Counted from the first letter of the stretch, positions 1 to 12,270 are shown. The stretch: DNA of 64,000 nt from Sycobia sp. Sy_11 (GCA_018907035.1 JACCIC010000270.1:444001-508000); one strand, 5' to 3'. Notes: generated from the letters alone by a model not told the origin. Made by a program: numbers and translations.

Positions 1-421
1 TAGAATTTCTGAAATTCAAATTCTGTCCGAACGCAAGTCAAACATACGTTATTATACGTCATTATTATACCAATAATCTGTCCAAATGCTGTACGCACTC
101 TCGAGCCACTCGAGAACATATGTGAAATTCGACCGAGGGCGCTCGATTTTAAATAGAAGCCCTTGGAAATCGGGACCGCGCCCACGGATCTTATAGCGGC
201 GCGCGACAGTCGCGCGTTTCAAAAAAATCGGGCGCAGGAAAAAACAAGGCATCCCAAAATATAGATTTATCGTACGGTGAGCGCATCTAGTTCGGTGATA
301 ATTTAAAGCCGCGCGCCGGGGTTGTGGAGGGGAGGGGGGCGGTGACGCGGAGCGCGCCCGACACGCACAGGAGCAGATGCGGAGAGAGGGACGTCGGAGA
401 GAGGGGAGGGTCGCGTGCGTA

Positions 422-439
422 GCGCGCGCGCGCGCGCGC
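422..439. repeat. (GC)n microsatellite
   Basis: Alternating G and C for 18 bases, one of several CG/GC runs (see 3651-3663, 8519-8540, 8678-8690, 52915-52930). Alternating purine-pyrimidine DNA of this kind can adopt the Z form. Confidence 0.95.
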
Positions 440-484
440 CGCGACCAATCCAGCGCGCGAGATTTCACGTATCAAATGCACCAC

Positions 485-552
485 ATATACATATGTGTGT
501 ATATATATATATACTATATATATATCATATACGTCTGCATATAAATATATAT
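485..552. repeat. Interrupted (AT)n/(GT)n tract
   Basis: Short AT runs broken by single C or G bases and a GTGTGT stretch. It looks like an older, decayed dinucleotide array compared with the pure ones elsewhere. Confidence 0.9.
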
Positions 553-726
553 TACATAGTAGTTGGGGCGGACCGCATATGTGCGGGTATTCCGGCGCGC
601 TTCGCCGGTTATTAACAGCCCTCGAATGCGTAACGGCCCGTTAATTCGGAGGATTCATTTGCTCAGCTGCCGCGCGAGCGCGCGCGGATTACAAAGAACT
701 CCGAAGCTCTTCTCCCTCTGCCTCTC

Positions 727-729
727 ACT

Positions 730-770
<41 letters not shown>

Positions 771-780
771 TTCTCATCCT
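727..780. repeat. (CT)n tract
   Basis: CT repeats interrupted by CCT and TT. A second, shorter CT run lies at 856-880. Confidence 0.95.
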
Positions 781-1130
781 CTTCTCTCCCTCTCTCCTCT
801 CGACGTAGCTTTGCTTTTTATTCTTTCGATGATTATCTGACTGCCCATCCTGTTCCTCTCTCTCTCTCTCTCTCTTTCTCCGATTCTCGTTTTCTACCAG
901 CTCTCGTTTGATTTGTTTTTTGTCTGGGCCAAGTGCGTGATCTGGCTCATCATCGGTCTTATGCATTATATATGCTTCGTGACGATTCGAGGGGCGATCG
1001 GGAATGAGAGTGGAAGGAATCGGCTTGGATTTTCGAGCGGGAGGGGGGGGGGGATTTGGTTGCGTGCGCGCGGGCGAATGGTGTCGGTGAAGAGCGGGTC
1101 AGGTGTAGCGTGCACGGGATAAGTCATTAT

Positions 1131-1560
1131 ATGGGCGATTTGAATTACTTATATTTTCTTCATATAAAAGTGATTCGAACTAATTTTGTATCTTATATAT
1201 ACAATAGATATTATTTATGAAGTCATTTGCTACCGTTTAATTATTCGCAATTTTTAGTAATTTTTATCTTTAAAGATTCCGTAATAGTATATTAATTATA
1301 ATCTAAGTCTTTAATCGAAAAATTATTGATTTTATATTCATGTTTTCTGTTTTATAATGACCAATATATGAAGCTTATAATTTAGTTTGTTCATTTTATC
1401 GGCTGTTCGCATAAGTTTTAAAAACTTATAATTTATTCTAATAATTTTTTGTATTCGAAAATGAGAAAAATCATCATTAATTGTTCCTTACACTATATTA
1501 ATTCAAAATTCATCAGCATATGGAAATATAATTGACAATTTACGAAAACATTCATACACG
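1131..1560. other. AT-rich, repeat-poor tract
   Basis: Unique AT-rich sequence without a long open frame or a long simple repeat. Nothing recognised. Confidence 0.7.
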
Positions 1561-3129
1561 CAATGTACTCGTACATCACAATAGTCCGCCTACATAAAAT
1601 CATTTGTGAATCGATTCGCCGGATTCACTGCACGGTACGTCGGATTTTATCGGAAATATTTCATACATACGTCCTTGAATATAAAAAAAAAACCCCTATC
1701 GAAAGCACAAAACACATTCCAAACGGCACAGGAGCAGAGCTAAATCAGTCGCGAATAAACGAAATCGCTAATCGAATTCGATCGTAAATAATTCACAGCC
1801 ATTGAATTCCTATATTTCTCCTTCTATCACTCCCCCTCTCCAAGCTAAAACAGGCGCTTTTATTCCACGGCGAAATTCCATATGGCGCTTTTTACCCGAT
1901 ATAAATAAGCGGAAAAAAAACAAACAAAAAACAAAACGACCATCCCGCGGCCACCCTCGTTCTCGTTTTGCGCACGAAACCCAGAACAAAAAAAAAAAAA
2001 AAAATCCAAGGGTTCGCAGAGGAGGCGGATGGAACAATACGGGGCGAGGGAGTGTACGGTATCATTCACGTCGGCGCTGCCCCCCCGGAAAAACTGCCGT
2101 AAAAAAGAAAGGGGCCGGTAGGAGGGAGAGGGAGCCGCGATGGCGAAAAAACCAGCTCGCGCGATACGCGAAGGAGCCGGAGAAGAGCAGCGAGGTTGCG
2201 GGTATAATAGGGGGCGGTGAGGGGGAGGGGATTTAAGCGAGAGGTAAAAGGTGCACGGTGTTTAGTAGGGGCGCGCGTGCCCGGAATTCGGATTTTCCCT
2301 TTGGCCGTGGACGATGATGAGGCCGGGGGGTCGGGAGTTAATTTAAAAATGGCCACGGTCGCCCACTATACTAATGGATTCGGGAGAGAGAGGGGATTTT
2401 AAAGCAGGGCGGGGAAATTCGCCGCGAGGTTTATTAAAAACAAGAAGAGAAGAAAAAAAGGAAGGCTTGCCTGCGAAACGGAGAGTACGGCGCGCTGGAA
2501 AAATGTCGAAATAATCCCGAATGGCTAGTCTCGGTTCGCCCCCTCTCCCCCTTAAAATAGCTTCCGGCAATGTAAATTCATTCACGGTTACACTGCTGCT
2601 CCCTTCTTTTCGCGAGTTTATCATCAGTTAATTATTGCACGTACCCGCGGAGTATACGCAATCGATGACCAAAAAAACAATACCGTACGTTCGATCGAGT
2701 ACTTTATAATTGTGCTTCTTTTGTTTCTTATCGCGCCACCCTCTCTGCTCATCGCGCCTGTGTTACTTATCGATTACGTATTATCGGATTGCCACAGTTA
2801 CGAGCTGTCGGGCTCTTCGACTCCAAGCCGGCAAGAATCGCGACTCCGAGCGCGACGCGAGGGAAAGCCTACTAAGCGCGCGCTCGACTCCCTAGCCACG
2901 ACTGTACGCACGGCTGACCGAAACAATCGGTATATATTCACCCTGGTTAAGGGAGGAGCGAGTGGCAAAAAAAAAAAAAAAAATAAAAAATAAAAGAGAA
3001 TGATCGAGAGAGACCGAGAGCTCGAGATAGAGTGAAAAAGAGAGGGACGCAATGCCCCCTTTCCCGTATCAACGAAACACCGACGCAGCCACCGCGCAGC
3101 CCACGTATCCTGGGGGTATATCAAATGCG

Positions 3130-3183
3130 AGAACGAGAAAGAGAGAGAGAGAAAGAGAGACAGAGAGAGAGAGAGAGAGAGAG
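3130..3183. repeat. (GA)n tract
   Basis: GA repeats interrupted by AAA and CA units. Confidence 0.95.
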
Positions 3184-3479
3184 CTACACACGTATACCGA
3201 GGCCGTTTCCATCTTTATAATTAGAGCCGGATTCTTTTCTTTCTGGCTTCTTCCTTTCTCTGCGGCCGGCCCCAGAAACGAGGAGGGCGAGGAGGCATTT
3301 CGCGCACTCGAGTCACGTAGCAGTCGCGCTTCCTGACCGAAACAAGGAGCGAGACGGAAAATCTCACCCTCACTTCTCCTTCCCTCTCTCTCACACACAC
3401 ACCCCGCTCTCGTACACACGTATACACACACATCCATATATAAACTTACACATATTTGAACACGCGCACGTGCTCCCCT

Positions 3480-3523
3480 TCTCTCGTTCTCTCTCACTCT
3501 CTTCTCTCTCTCTCTCACTCTCT
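3480..3523. repeat. (CT)n tract
   Basis: CT repeats with TCA and TTC interruptions. It lies about 40 bp before a GA tract (3563-3607), so the two together form an inverted CT/GA pair that could fold back. Confidence 0.93.
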
Positions 3524-3562
3524 GTGCTTGCTTTTTTCGCGCGCACCATGGAGCGTGAAACG

Positions 3563-3607
3563 GAGAGAAAGAGAGAGGGAGAGAGAGAGAGAGAGAGAGA
3601 GAAAGAG
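3563..3607. repeat. (GA)n tract
   Basis: GA repeats with a GGGA interruption, the inverted partner of the CT tract at 3480-3523. Confidence 0.93.
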
Positions 3608-3980
3608 CTGCCCGCAAGAGTAGCGAGATTTTGCCGGGCGATTCCAGGCGCGCGCGCGCGCGCCGAGCATATTGTCGATGGCCGGGGCGGCACGCGCGGC
3701 AGGCTTCTCTCCTTATTGCCGTGTGTATGTAATTCGCCCGTCTCCCTTGGTCGTGCCCCTTTAGCTCGCGCCGGCGCGCGCCTCCTTGCCGAGACCGATC
3801 GAATTTATTTTGTATACAACCGTACTCGATAGGTCGCGGTTTACCCCCGCGTTTACGATGTCTGCCTATACCCTGGATCTACCAGTGATTCGCGCATATG
3901 ATTATTCTTTCCTCTCACTTTCGATCGCCGCTCCCGAACGATTTTTACATAATTCCGTAGCTAAGATTTATTCGAAAGTA

Positions 3981-4850
3981 TAAAAAAAATTAAGTTATAA
4001 GACTTTCATTGAAATTATTCAAATGGATAGCTGTACGATTCAACAATTATACCGTTTATTTCTTGAGAAATCCAAAAAATTGTATCGAAAATGCGATTAT
4101 TGTTCTCTACGATCACTCAGTTATATCCATTAAAATTTTGCTAAAATACATAAATCATTTTAACAAGGAATTTTAGTTTTAGGAGATATATTCCATTAAA
4201 GTATTTTCAGAAAACAATGCAGTAAGTGGACCAATACATTACCAAAATTCTTCTTCGAAGATACTTTTTTGAAGATTAGTTTTCGGTTATTTACTGGAAT
4301 ATGAATGTAGTAGACTATGTGTACAACTTTTCTAGCATAGTATTTTCTCACATAATTGATGCATGTATATTAATACTTTCTTTAAGTATAATCACATTTT
4401 TAATAAACCAAAATTATTTTTAACGAAATTTGAAGATGTAGGTTGTGTATAACTTACAAGTGCTGAACATATTAATTCCATTACATATTCATTTCTTAAT
4501 CCACTTACTTATACCCTCGACATCTTCTTCCATTAAGTTTTTTTCTCCACTGACCGTTTCCGATTTAACATTTTCCACGACTTTTCTCAATCTGATTCAC
4601 TTCAATCTGGCTGCAGCTAAAACTGCTATAATATATCATTGCTGTTAGGGTATATATTTTGATGATCGAATAGGTCCAATTTTTGGTTCGAACCGTCCGA
4701 AACTTGGATTCTTGAAATCGATCGATCTATTGGAACCGTTGGTGCCGTTCGAACCCTACGGCAGGGGAAATATACATTGAACAGCTATATATGATAATAG
4801 AGCTAGGGAGTTTTTGATCTTTCGGATAACAGAATACGCCTCGTACGAGT
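3981..4850. other. AT-rich, repeat-poor tract
   Basis: Unique AT-rich sequence. Near 4680-4760 it has related GAACC/GGTTC segments in both orientations, too irregular to call a tRNA B box or a transposon end. No gene recognised. Confidence 0.65.
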
Positions 4851-5600
4851 CAAATGCTAATCAGTTCGAGCCGCCTCTGCAAAAGTTCCTCGGCCCCAAT
4901 TAATCGGACCGGGTGATCGTCACGGGAAGCGCGTGGCGCGGGTCTTTCGACTGGGTAAGGAGGAGCGAAAAAATTCGATCGGACGAGATAATCGCGACGC
5001 GCGACCGCGCGATTATTACGTCCGTTCGCGCTTCGAGGATCGAGATGGAACAAGGACGAGGATCGGTTTGGATGCCCGATGTGCGTGAAAATGGACGCGT
5101 CTATACTTTGTGTACGTCTGTATGTAGGCGGAATAAAATTTCATTCGAGCTGAATTGATCGAAATTCCGTGGCGTATTTGGAGGTGCTGGTGTCGGACGA
5201 CGATTATATGGGTTTTTACAAACGTGCCAATGGCGTTTAGAAGTATGCGCGATTTTCTAACTGAGCATTATATACTCGGTGCGAGTCCGCTCTACGATCT
5301 GTAATCGTCGTTTGGTGGGGTGGGGGGGGGGGATAAATAAAGCAACGAACGCTCATTGCGCGCTGTCCATTGGGATGATAAAACCGACGAAAAAGAGGAA
5401 GATTCTGGGAGTAGAAGGAAGAAAAAACAAGTGGAAAAAGCTACGGTCGTCTACTACCGTCGGTGCGTTGAATCCCCTCAATCACTACTGCGCGGAGCCG
5501 AAAAACTTAATGCGATACACAATTTACGTTGACACCTAATACACGAGCTGCTCTGCCCGCGAAGAGCGATATAACAGGCTCTCCTCTAAGCCCCCCCCCT
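4851..5600. other. CpG-rich unique sequence
   Basis: No gene recognised. A G-rich stretch near 5315-5331 (G4, T, then a run of ten G) could form a G-quadruplex. Open frames at 4913-5158 and 5279-5539 show no domain. Confidence 0.6.
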
Positions 5601-5629
5601 CCCCGAGGAGATAAATCTTCGTCTTAATC

Positions 5630-5655
5630 TTCTCTCTCTCTCTCTCTCTCTCTCC
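5630..5655. repeat. (CT)n microsatellite
   Basis: About 12 CT units following a C9 run (5591-5599). Confidence 0.95.
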
Positions 5656-5811
5656 CTCCGTCTCCCGTTTATTCTCACGGCTCTTGTTTGCCGAGGTGCA
5701 CGACGCGCGATCGGTCCGCTCCTCGGGTACCAGAATAGTCCGCGCAACGGCACCCTTCGCGCGCCAACTGAGAAAGTATACGGTGGGAGAGAAGGAGAAA
5801 CGCAGCACAGT

Positions 5812-5831
5812 GAGAGAGAGAGAGAGAGAGA

Positions 5832-5890
<59 letters not shown>
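5812..5890. repeat. Compound (GA)n-(AT)n array
   Basis: A GA run (5812-5832) changes within a few bases to an AT run (5835-5890, one G interruption at 5883). One of three compound arrays where a GA/CT run abuts a TA run. Confidence 0.97.
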
Positions 5891-5991
5891 GGGGAGCTCA
5901 AGAAACGTTTATAAGTGGCGATGTTTTACGAGGCGCGCGCGTTCAGAGGCCAGCCGCGGCTGCCACTGATACCGAAGTAGCGCAGACTACC

Positions 5992-5993
<2 letters not shown>

Positions 5994-6050
<57 letters not shown>
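5994..6050. repeat. (CT)n microsatellite
   Basis: About 28 CT units with one TTT interruption. More CT-rich sequence continues at 6126-6160. Confidence 0.97.
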
Positions 6051-6335
6051 AACAGCAGTAACAGTAACAGCAGACCAAGCGAATAATTATAGTTCAAGCC
6101 AAGTGAGCTAAGTCGCCCGAGGTGTCTCTCTCTCCTCTCTCTCTCTTCTCTCTCTCGCTCCCTTTTCTCTCCTTGCGGCGGATACTCGTTTATTGATTTT
6201 TCCCCTTGGATTTATTGTTTCTCGGCTGTCTTTCGCGGGAGGTTACCTCGCGCGTGGTGTAACCGGCGATTTCTCCCTCTCGCCCCTGTACGTATATCCT
6301 CGTATCAGCTCTTTCTCTTTGGCTGTTGATTCTTC

Positions 6336-6339
6336 CTCT

Positions 6340-6419
<80 letters not shown>
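6336..6419. repeat. Compound (CT)n-(AT)n array
   Basis: A CT run (6336-6382, one CCT interruption) passes directly into a TA run (6382-6419). It is the mirror of the GA-AT array at 5812-5890. Confidence 0.97.
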
Positions 6420-6424
<5 letters not shown>

Positions 6425-6708
6425 TACGCGCACCGAGCGGAGTAAACCGATAATATCGGGGGAAGGTCGTCCTCTTCGTCGCGCAGGTCGCCGCTGACTT
6501 TCGTTTCTCGGTCCCTTCGCTGTATTGAGGCAGCGATTGTTTCCGATGTGCGCGCTCCACGAGGCGTCACGAGGCTCGAAAACAGGTTTATAGCGTAATA
6601 AGCAGGGACGGAGCTCTTATTTATACACGGGCGCGCGTTGGGACCGGGCTCTCCCAATGACGGTACAGTTTTTTGGTCGCAGCTCACGCTTCGGCTTTAT
6701 ACACAATT

Positions 6709-6715
<7 letters not shown>

Positions 6716-6765
<50 letters not shown>
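6716..6765. repeat. (TA)n microsatellite
   Basis: Pure alternating TA of about 50 bp. Confidence 0.97.
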
Positions 6766-6766
<1 letters not shown>

Positions 6767-6907
6767 CTGCAGTATATATATAAAGAGAAATAAAAAAGAA
6801 AGGAAGGAAGAAAAAAAATAGTGTTTCCTGGTAGGAAGCTGCGTGGTCTGCTAAAGGTATACAATTCGGACAAACTACGCAGACGCCTTTCTCACTCACT
6901 CTAATAG

Positions 6908-6934
<27 letters not shown>
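6908..6934. repeat. (CT)n microsatellite
   Basis: About 13 CT units. Confidence 0.95.
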
Positions 6935-6938
<4 letters not shown>

Positions 6939-7740
6939 CTGTCTTTCTCCTATAAATTCTTTACATTCAATTTCTGGGTACACACAGACTGGCAGTTGCG
7001 CGTATTCATAGGGCCCGAGATCTTTTTTTCCTTATATGCTGTGCGGCACAATGCGGGACCCGCACTATGCGTACCTACGCTGGTGCATATATATACACAT
7101 AGGATGAATCGTAGAAAATGTCGCTCAACCGTTCGTACGTATTTTTTCCCCCATAGCTCCTGGGTGTATACGAGTAAATGTGCGCACGCGCAACGCTCCG
7201 TGGTCCATCGTATATAAGAAACGCTTGTTCTCTCCATATTATATGGATATACGCGAATTTGTATACCTTTCTCGCCGTATAATACGTGCGACTCGCACAC
7301 CCGCTCGTCTCGGTACCGCGCGTCAACGTTTATGTAAATATAGAATGAAGGCCCACACATTCGTGTAAGCGCGCCAACGAAACGAGCGCGACGCGTGAAA
7401 GATCGAAAACCGAGGCAATTTGTCGCCGAGAGAGATAGAGTGAAAGGGCGAGGGGACGGGGGGAGATGCGTCTTATTATGTATAAAGCGCTACTATACGA
7501 CCTACATACCTGTGTACAGAGGTGATTTATACGTCGCTCGTAGCTCGCGCGTACACTGCAACATAGAGAGGTATAGGGGGTCAGTCGTTGGGATATTTAG
7601 CGATCGGACACCGGGACGTTCGACGCGCGATGACAATGGGCACATATAGGGTCAACGGGTGGTGATGGTACTGCTGCTGCTGGTGTCGAGCTGGTGTTGT
7701 CGGAGCGGCGCAACATAAATCGCTGCGAATCGAAAGATTT
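6935..7740. other. Unique CpG-rich sequence between repeats
   Basis: No gene recognised. Frames on both strands (for example 6950-7360 on the - strand) are open but have no domain and overlap each other in several frames, as expected for stop-poor DNA. Confidence 0.6.
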
Positions 7741-7899
7741 TTTTCTTTATTTCTCCCCCTCCCCTCTCCCCCCCTCTCTCTCTCTCTTTCTCTTTCCTGC
7801 TCTTTTTTCTTGCTGCCGTTGCTCTCTTGTTCCGTCTCCGTCTCTTCCTGAAAGCATCAACGTTTAACTGCCGGCCGAAAGCATTTCCGAAGAATAAAC

Positions 7900-7904
<5 letters not shown>

Positions 7905-7966
<62 letters not shown>
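7905..7966. repeat. (TA)n microsatellite
   Basis: Pure TA array of about 62 bp, among the longest in the window. Confidence 0.97.
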
Positions 7967-7969
<3 letters not shown>

Positions 7970-8330
7970 AGAGGGAGAGAAATAACACTGGAAGGAGAAA
8001 AAGCGAAACAGAATGAGAGAAAGAGGGAGGGGGGAATAGGCAGGCGGAACGGAGGCAATGGCTCCGTAATAATAAAAGTTCGATAATGGGGGGGCGAAGC
8101 GAAAAAAATTTGGGATAATTTTACGACGTCTCGTGAAATTACTCCGCGACAATGGGACCAACGGGGGTGGGAGGGTATGTGTACCGTGTATACATGCATC
8201 AAGGTGGGAGGAGGAGGAGGCGAAATGTGTATAAAATATATACAGGATTATTTTATGTGCCGCTCGGACTGGACCTGGTATTTAGCTGTTCACGGCGTAA
8301 AATCAAGAAATAAATCCACCTAGATGCTTC

Positions 8331-8337
<7 letters not shown>

Positions 8338-8395
<58 letters not shown>
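8338..8395. repeat. (TA)n microsatellite
   Basis: Pure TA array of about 58 bp. Confidence 0.97.
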
Positions 8396-8398
<3 letters not shown>

Positions 8399-8661
8399 AT
8401 ATACACATCCTGCCCGGATCCGTAAACAATTTTCTGAGCAGTCCTTTTATTTTACGAATGTTATACCCGAGACAATGTTCGAAGGAAGTCATTGTTCTAT
8501 GTGTATACAAAATTCATGAGCATGCGCGCGCGCGCGCGCTCACTACGTCTCCTACATCAGATCCGAAAGTATAATATACAATACTTCGATTTTGAAGAAA
8601 GGCGTCTTCTCGTTGCGCGGATAACGCTTCACGAAAAATTGAATTGCAAAAGTACGTGCAG

Positions 8662-8692
8662 ACACACACACACGCATGCGCGCGCGCGCGTA
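8662..8692. repeat. (CA)n-(CG)n compound tract
   Basis: A short CA run turns into alternating CG. A matching GC run lies at about 8525-8540. Confidence 0.9.
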
Positions 8693-8728
8693 CGTGTCGA
8701 ATTTCGCGGGACCTTTCATCGCATCCAT

Positions 8729-8759
8729 GTATATATATTTATGTATATATATATATATT

Positions 8760-8815
<56 letters not shown>
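8729..8815. repeat. Interrupted then pure (TA)n array
   Basis: Two short AT runs broken by TTTATGT precede a pure 50-bp AT array (8766-8815). Confidence 0.96.
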
Positions 8816-8817
<2 letters not shown>

Positions 8818-9070
8818 CATAGAATGTAAAGATTCTCGAGGAAGAAAGGAGGAGTAAGAAAGTCGAAAACGGGAAACAGAAAGACGGCAAAATTCGGAGG
8901 GTGGGTGGTGGCAAAAAGGAGGCAAAAAGAGTTTCGCGGAGTAGGAGGCGCGGGTATGGATGAAGGGAGAGAGATCAAGAAGTGACTGAGTGTCTCGGAG
9001 AGTGAGAGAGAGAAAGAGTGCTTGGCTTTAATGCTAGAGCCCTCTATTCATGCCCCGAACGCTCCCATCG

Positions 9071-9073
<3 letters not shown>

Positions 9074-9118
<45 letters not shown>
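9074..9118. repeat. (TA)n microsatellite
   Basis: Pure TA array of about 45 bp. Confidence 0.97.
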
Positions 9119-9121
<3 letters not shown>

Positions 9122-9214
9122 CTGTATATATCGCGAGCGAGAAGGGCTTTTCGGTTTTTGCGCGCTTCGGGCGTTCAAACAGAGGAGAGATCGAAGTAAG
9201 AAGAGAGAGACTGA

Positions 9215-9220
<6 letters not shown>

Positions 9221-9272
<52 letters not shown>
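9221..9272. repeat. (GA)n microsatellite
   Basis: About 26 pure GA units, followed by degenerate GACAGA units. Confidence 0.97.
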
Positions 9273-9278
<6 letters not shown>

Positions 9279-9600
9279 CAGAGGAAGTGTGCATAAGGGC
9301 ATAAAAAGAACAAGGAGAGTCTCCAGTGATATTCAAATGCGGGGTGAGATGGAGCTGGGACGAGAGGAGGAGCGAAAGGAGAGAGCGAGGCTTTACAGCG
9401 CATCTATATGTATACAGATATATGTAACGCAGTTGGGTCAATGCTACACACGCCCATGCATGCATACGCGCGCGCACACATTCGCTTCGCGTCGACCGCA
9501 ATTACGCGTTATCTATGCGGCCAACGAAGGCGTGCGAAAGTTCCTTGGCTTCGAAACTTGAAAATTGCTTTAAAAAAACTTTTACTTCGTATAAAGCCTA

Positions 9601-9622
9601 ATATATATATATATATATATAT
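9601..9622. repeat. Short (TA)n run
   Basis: Eleven units at the edge of the following AT-rich tract. Confidence 0.93.
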
Positions 9623-10260
9623 TCCATAGTTACAAAATCGACTATAGATTCCCGATGACTTTATAAATATGGGTATTTTCCTGGGAACAAAATTCAAAAG
9701 TTATGTGGAATCATGGGATTGTTTGAACTTCTGAATTAAATCGTTCCGGTTATCGATAATATTGGTGAACTGGGAAATAACTTTATGAAATCGATTGCAC
9801 TTATATAAGCGCAAGTTGGTGAAAAGAATATTTTCTGTTATTGTTTCTAAGTATGGATAATGCGTGAACACACATTCGCTTTATAGTTCATGAATTTTTA
9901 TTATTTATTATTTATTAATTTACGCTCGTTTAATAATTTACAAATCTACAGAAGCCTCTTTCAAAGAATATTGGTAATATTTGTAATTTTCTGAGTAAAA
10001 TTGTTTAACAACATGATTCACAGTTAAGTTTATCAATCGTATACTTTTAAAACGATCAATGCGTTTACTGCAACAACCATTTTTTATTCAACAAATAAAG
10101 AATTGGTTACAATAATCAATTGTTTCTTCCCTATAAGTGTTTTAGTATATTTCCAACCACCCGATTTAAGAATAATAATCGATATCACGTAATTGAAAAA
10201 TACATGCATTACTTTACTCATATATTCCTCCCTACATTATTCTTTAACCCTCAAATCTAC
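9623..10260. other. AT-rich, repeat-poor tract
   Basis: Unique AT-rich DNA. A short TTATT-type repetition lies near 9898-9920. No gene recognised. Confidence 0.7.
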
Positions 10261-10399
10261 TAGAACGCCATCTTAATCTTGGCGCGCCCTCTGGGCAGAC
10301 TAAATGATTCAAAACTCGATTTTCACCCTTCCCCCATGTTCTCTAAGTCAACGTATACGCCTATCTAGTGCCGTATCGCGCGAAAACCAAGCTGCGCAT

Positions 10400-10445
<46 letters not shown>

Positions 10446-10448
10446 ACA
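10400..10448. repeat. (CA)n microsatellite
   Basis: About 20 CA units preceded by alternating CG. Confidence 0.96.
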
Positions 10449-10688
10449 TGGTATATGCCATAGACCCTCGAGAGACCTGAGATAACTTTATAGGAATTTC
10501 GTACATAGCTATATATATATATTATACACAGCATAGCCAGACAAGTGTGCGGCGCGGTTTGCGAACAAGTGCGCGGTTGGATCGCTTTTCGATATCGCCA
10601 ATATACCGAAATCGAATGTATACGTAAACCCTCTTCTCCCTTCGCTCCCACAGTTCTTCTCACCTTTTTCATGAAAAGAGTGAATACG

Positions 10689-10691
<3 letters not shown>

Positions 10692-10733
<42 letters not shown>
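10692..10733. repeat. (CT)n microsatellite
   Basis: About 21 pure CT units. Confidence 0.97.
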
Positions 10734-10734
<1 letters not shown>

Positions 10735-11400
10735 GCCCCAGGTGGAATGCATATAGATATATTGAAACTCGTGCTCGAGGAAAGGCGATGAGGGGGGGCG
10801 GGGAGGATTAGTTTATGCACGAATCTCTCTCCCATTTATAAACATTGCATTTGCATGACCAAGGTGGCGACGGGAGGGTTGGCGATCTCGCCCGATTTCC
10901 ACGCGGTATAGTGAGCGCCCAGGGTTGAATTCTTGGATCGATTTTCCGGGGACGCGCCGTTTCCACACGCTCCCAGCCCGCGGACGCCCTCTGGGCAACG
11001 GGAGGAGAGATATTTCGCTCATTGTCGCGGGGGGAAATTGGGTATTGAGAAATTCAGTGGGTACCGACCCTCCCCCCCCCGCGCAAGCCGACGGACTATA
11101 TACGCTTCTGGTAACGCTATTTTCCGCCGACCCCCAGCGTGACCGCTTCCGGAGCTCCTCAATAATTTTGAAGGAAATTTGTGGAGTCTATCTCGGCTGG
11201 ATGGATCTCCCTTGTTCCCTGTCCGAGTTAATGATTGAGGTCGCCATCCCGCGTCGATCTTGATTTTCAACCTGAACATCCTGAATGCATATATATAATA
11301 TGCGCCCTAATTTATCTCGATTAAAATGTATAATGGCACGTTTTAATTGACACTATACTATAAGAATTATGGATTAAGACCATCATTAAAAATTTATATT
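10734..11400. other. Unique sequence, GC-rich then AT-rich
   Basis: CpG-rich unique DNA to about 11280, then AT-rich sequence leading into the splice-like motif at 11426. Open frames on both strands at 10813-11279 overlap in several frames and show no domain. Confidence 0.6.
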
Positions 11401-11408
11401 TTAATTTA

Positions 11409-11432
11409 TATTTTCTTCTGTTTCAGGTAAGC
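11409..11432 (+). promoter_or_regulatory. Candidate recursive splice site (zero-length exon)
   Basis: A pyrimidine tract (11411-11424, one G) ends in CAG at 11424-11426 and is followed with no gap by GTAAGC at 11427-11432. An acceptor joined directly to a donor is the defining form of recursive splice sites (ratchet points), known from very long Drosophila introns. At such a site the upstream exon is joined, a donor is rebuilt and the rest of the intron is removed in a second step. This would make the window part of a long + strand intron. By eye it is the only perfect CAG/GTAAG junction with a good pyrimidine tract on the + strand. A chance match is possible. Confidence 0.45.
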
Positions 11433-11506
11433 CGTTTTGCAGTCTGTACTGACGTTGTCCATACACGACACCTCGCCTCGCACAAGATCATAGTCACCGC
11501 GTAAGC

Positions 11507-11514
<8 letters not shown>

Positions 11515-11574
<60 letters not shown>

Positions 11575-11582
11575 ATATATAA
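11515..11582. repeat. (TA)n microsatellite
   Basis: Pure AT array (11515-11566) followed by two GTAT interruptions. It lies about 90 bp downstream of the candidate recursive splice site. Confidence 0.97.
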
Positions 11583-11923
11583 ATAACGTGAATTACCTAT
11601 ACCTTCAGACAACAACGTTAATCTCGTCTTCACTCCGGTGACTATGCGTTCGTATATATTTTATCTTCCTGAAAGACGGTGCAAATTTACGATCGTATAT
11701 AGAAATTATTTTAATAATTCGCGAGTCGTTTGTATATATAGTCGACCAGGGTAGCGGCGCGCGAGAATCGATGAAGACTTCTCTTAGGATAAATAACGCG
11801 CGTATTATAATATAAAATTAAATTCCGTCTTGGCGCCAACACTTTTATATTTCATCAAATCGCGCCGCGCGTATATAATACACTCGCTCTAGAGGGAGGC
11901 GAGATATAACGGTAATGTATATG

Positions 11924-11928
<5 letters not shown>

Positions 11929-11963
<35 letters not shown>
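11929..11963. repeat. (TA)n microsatellite
   Basis: Pure AT array of about 35 bp, preceded by ATGT units. Confidence 0.97.
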
Positions 11964-11964
<1 letters not shown>

Positions 11965-12146
11965 TTCTCTCGCTTCGCGGAGACACACCGCGCACACGCC
12001 AACCTCTACCCGTTACATTAGCACAACGAGGTAATAATCATTGTAAAAGTGGTTGTGATTGCTTGAATGGGAAATGCGCAGCTTTTCGCAGATATCTCTT
12101 GGGATAGGCAAAGTCGTATGCAGTTTAGGCACGCACGTATACATAT

Positions 12147-12165
12147 GGTGTGTGTGTGTGTGTGT

Positions 12166-12212
<47 letters not shown>

Positions 12213-12218
12213 CGCGCG

Positions 12219-12258
<40 letters not shown>

Positions 12259-12270
12259 TGTGTGTGTGTT
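12147..12270. repeat. Long interrupted (GT)n array
   Basis: Three GT runs over 124 bp, broken by GGTGT, by a CCGCGCGCG segment (about 12212-12220) and by TATG. One of the two longest simple repeats here. Read in frame it yields poly Cys-Val, which explains the open frames across it. Confidence 0.97.

Larger units (their letters stand above)
1..1130. other. GC-rich, microsatellite-rich block
   Basis: No gene is seen. The block holds a (GC)n run at 422-439, a mixed (AT) and (GT) tract at about 485-552, CT-rich tracts at 727-771 and 856-880, and an 11-base G run near 1044. CpG is plentiful. Open frames here are translations of the CT tract. Confidence 0.75.
1561..3980. other. GC-rich block with GA/CT tracts
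   Basis: No gene is seen. It includes poly-A runs at 1988-2004 and 2967-2983, GA tracts at 3130-3183 and 3563-3607, a CT tract at 3480-3523 and an alternating CG run at 3651-3663. The poly-A runs have no target-site duplications that I can see, so they are not evidence of retroposons. Confidence 0.7.

Noticed and set aside
1988..2004. Poly-A and poly-T runs (also 2967, 18245, 21133, 24505, 43052, 51741, 57941) as retroposon tails
   Set aside because: No flanking target-site duplications and no SINE or LINE body recognised.
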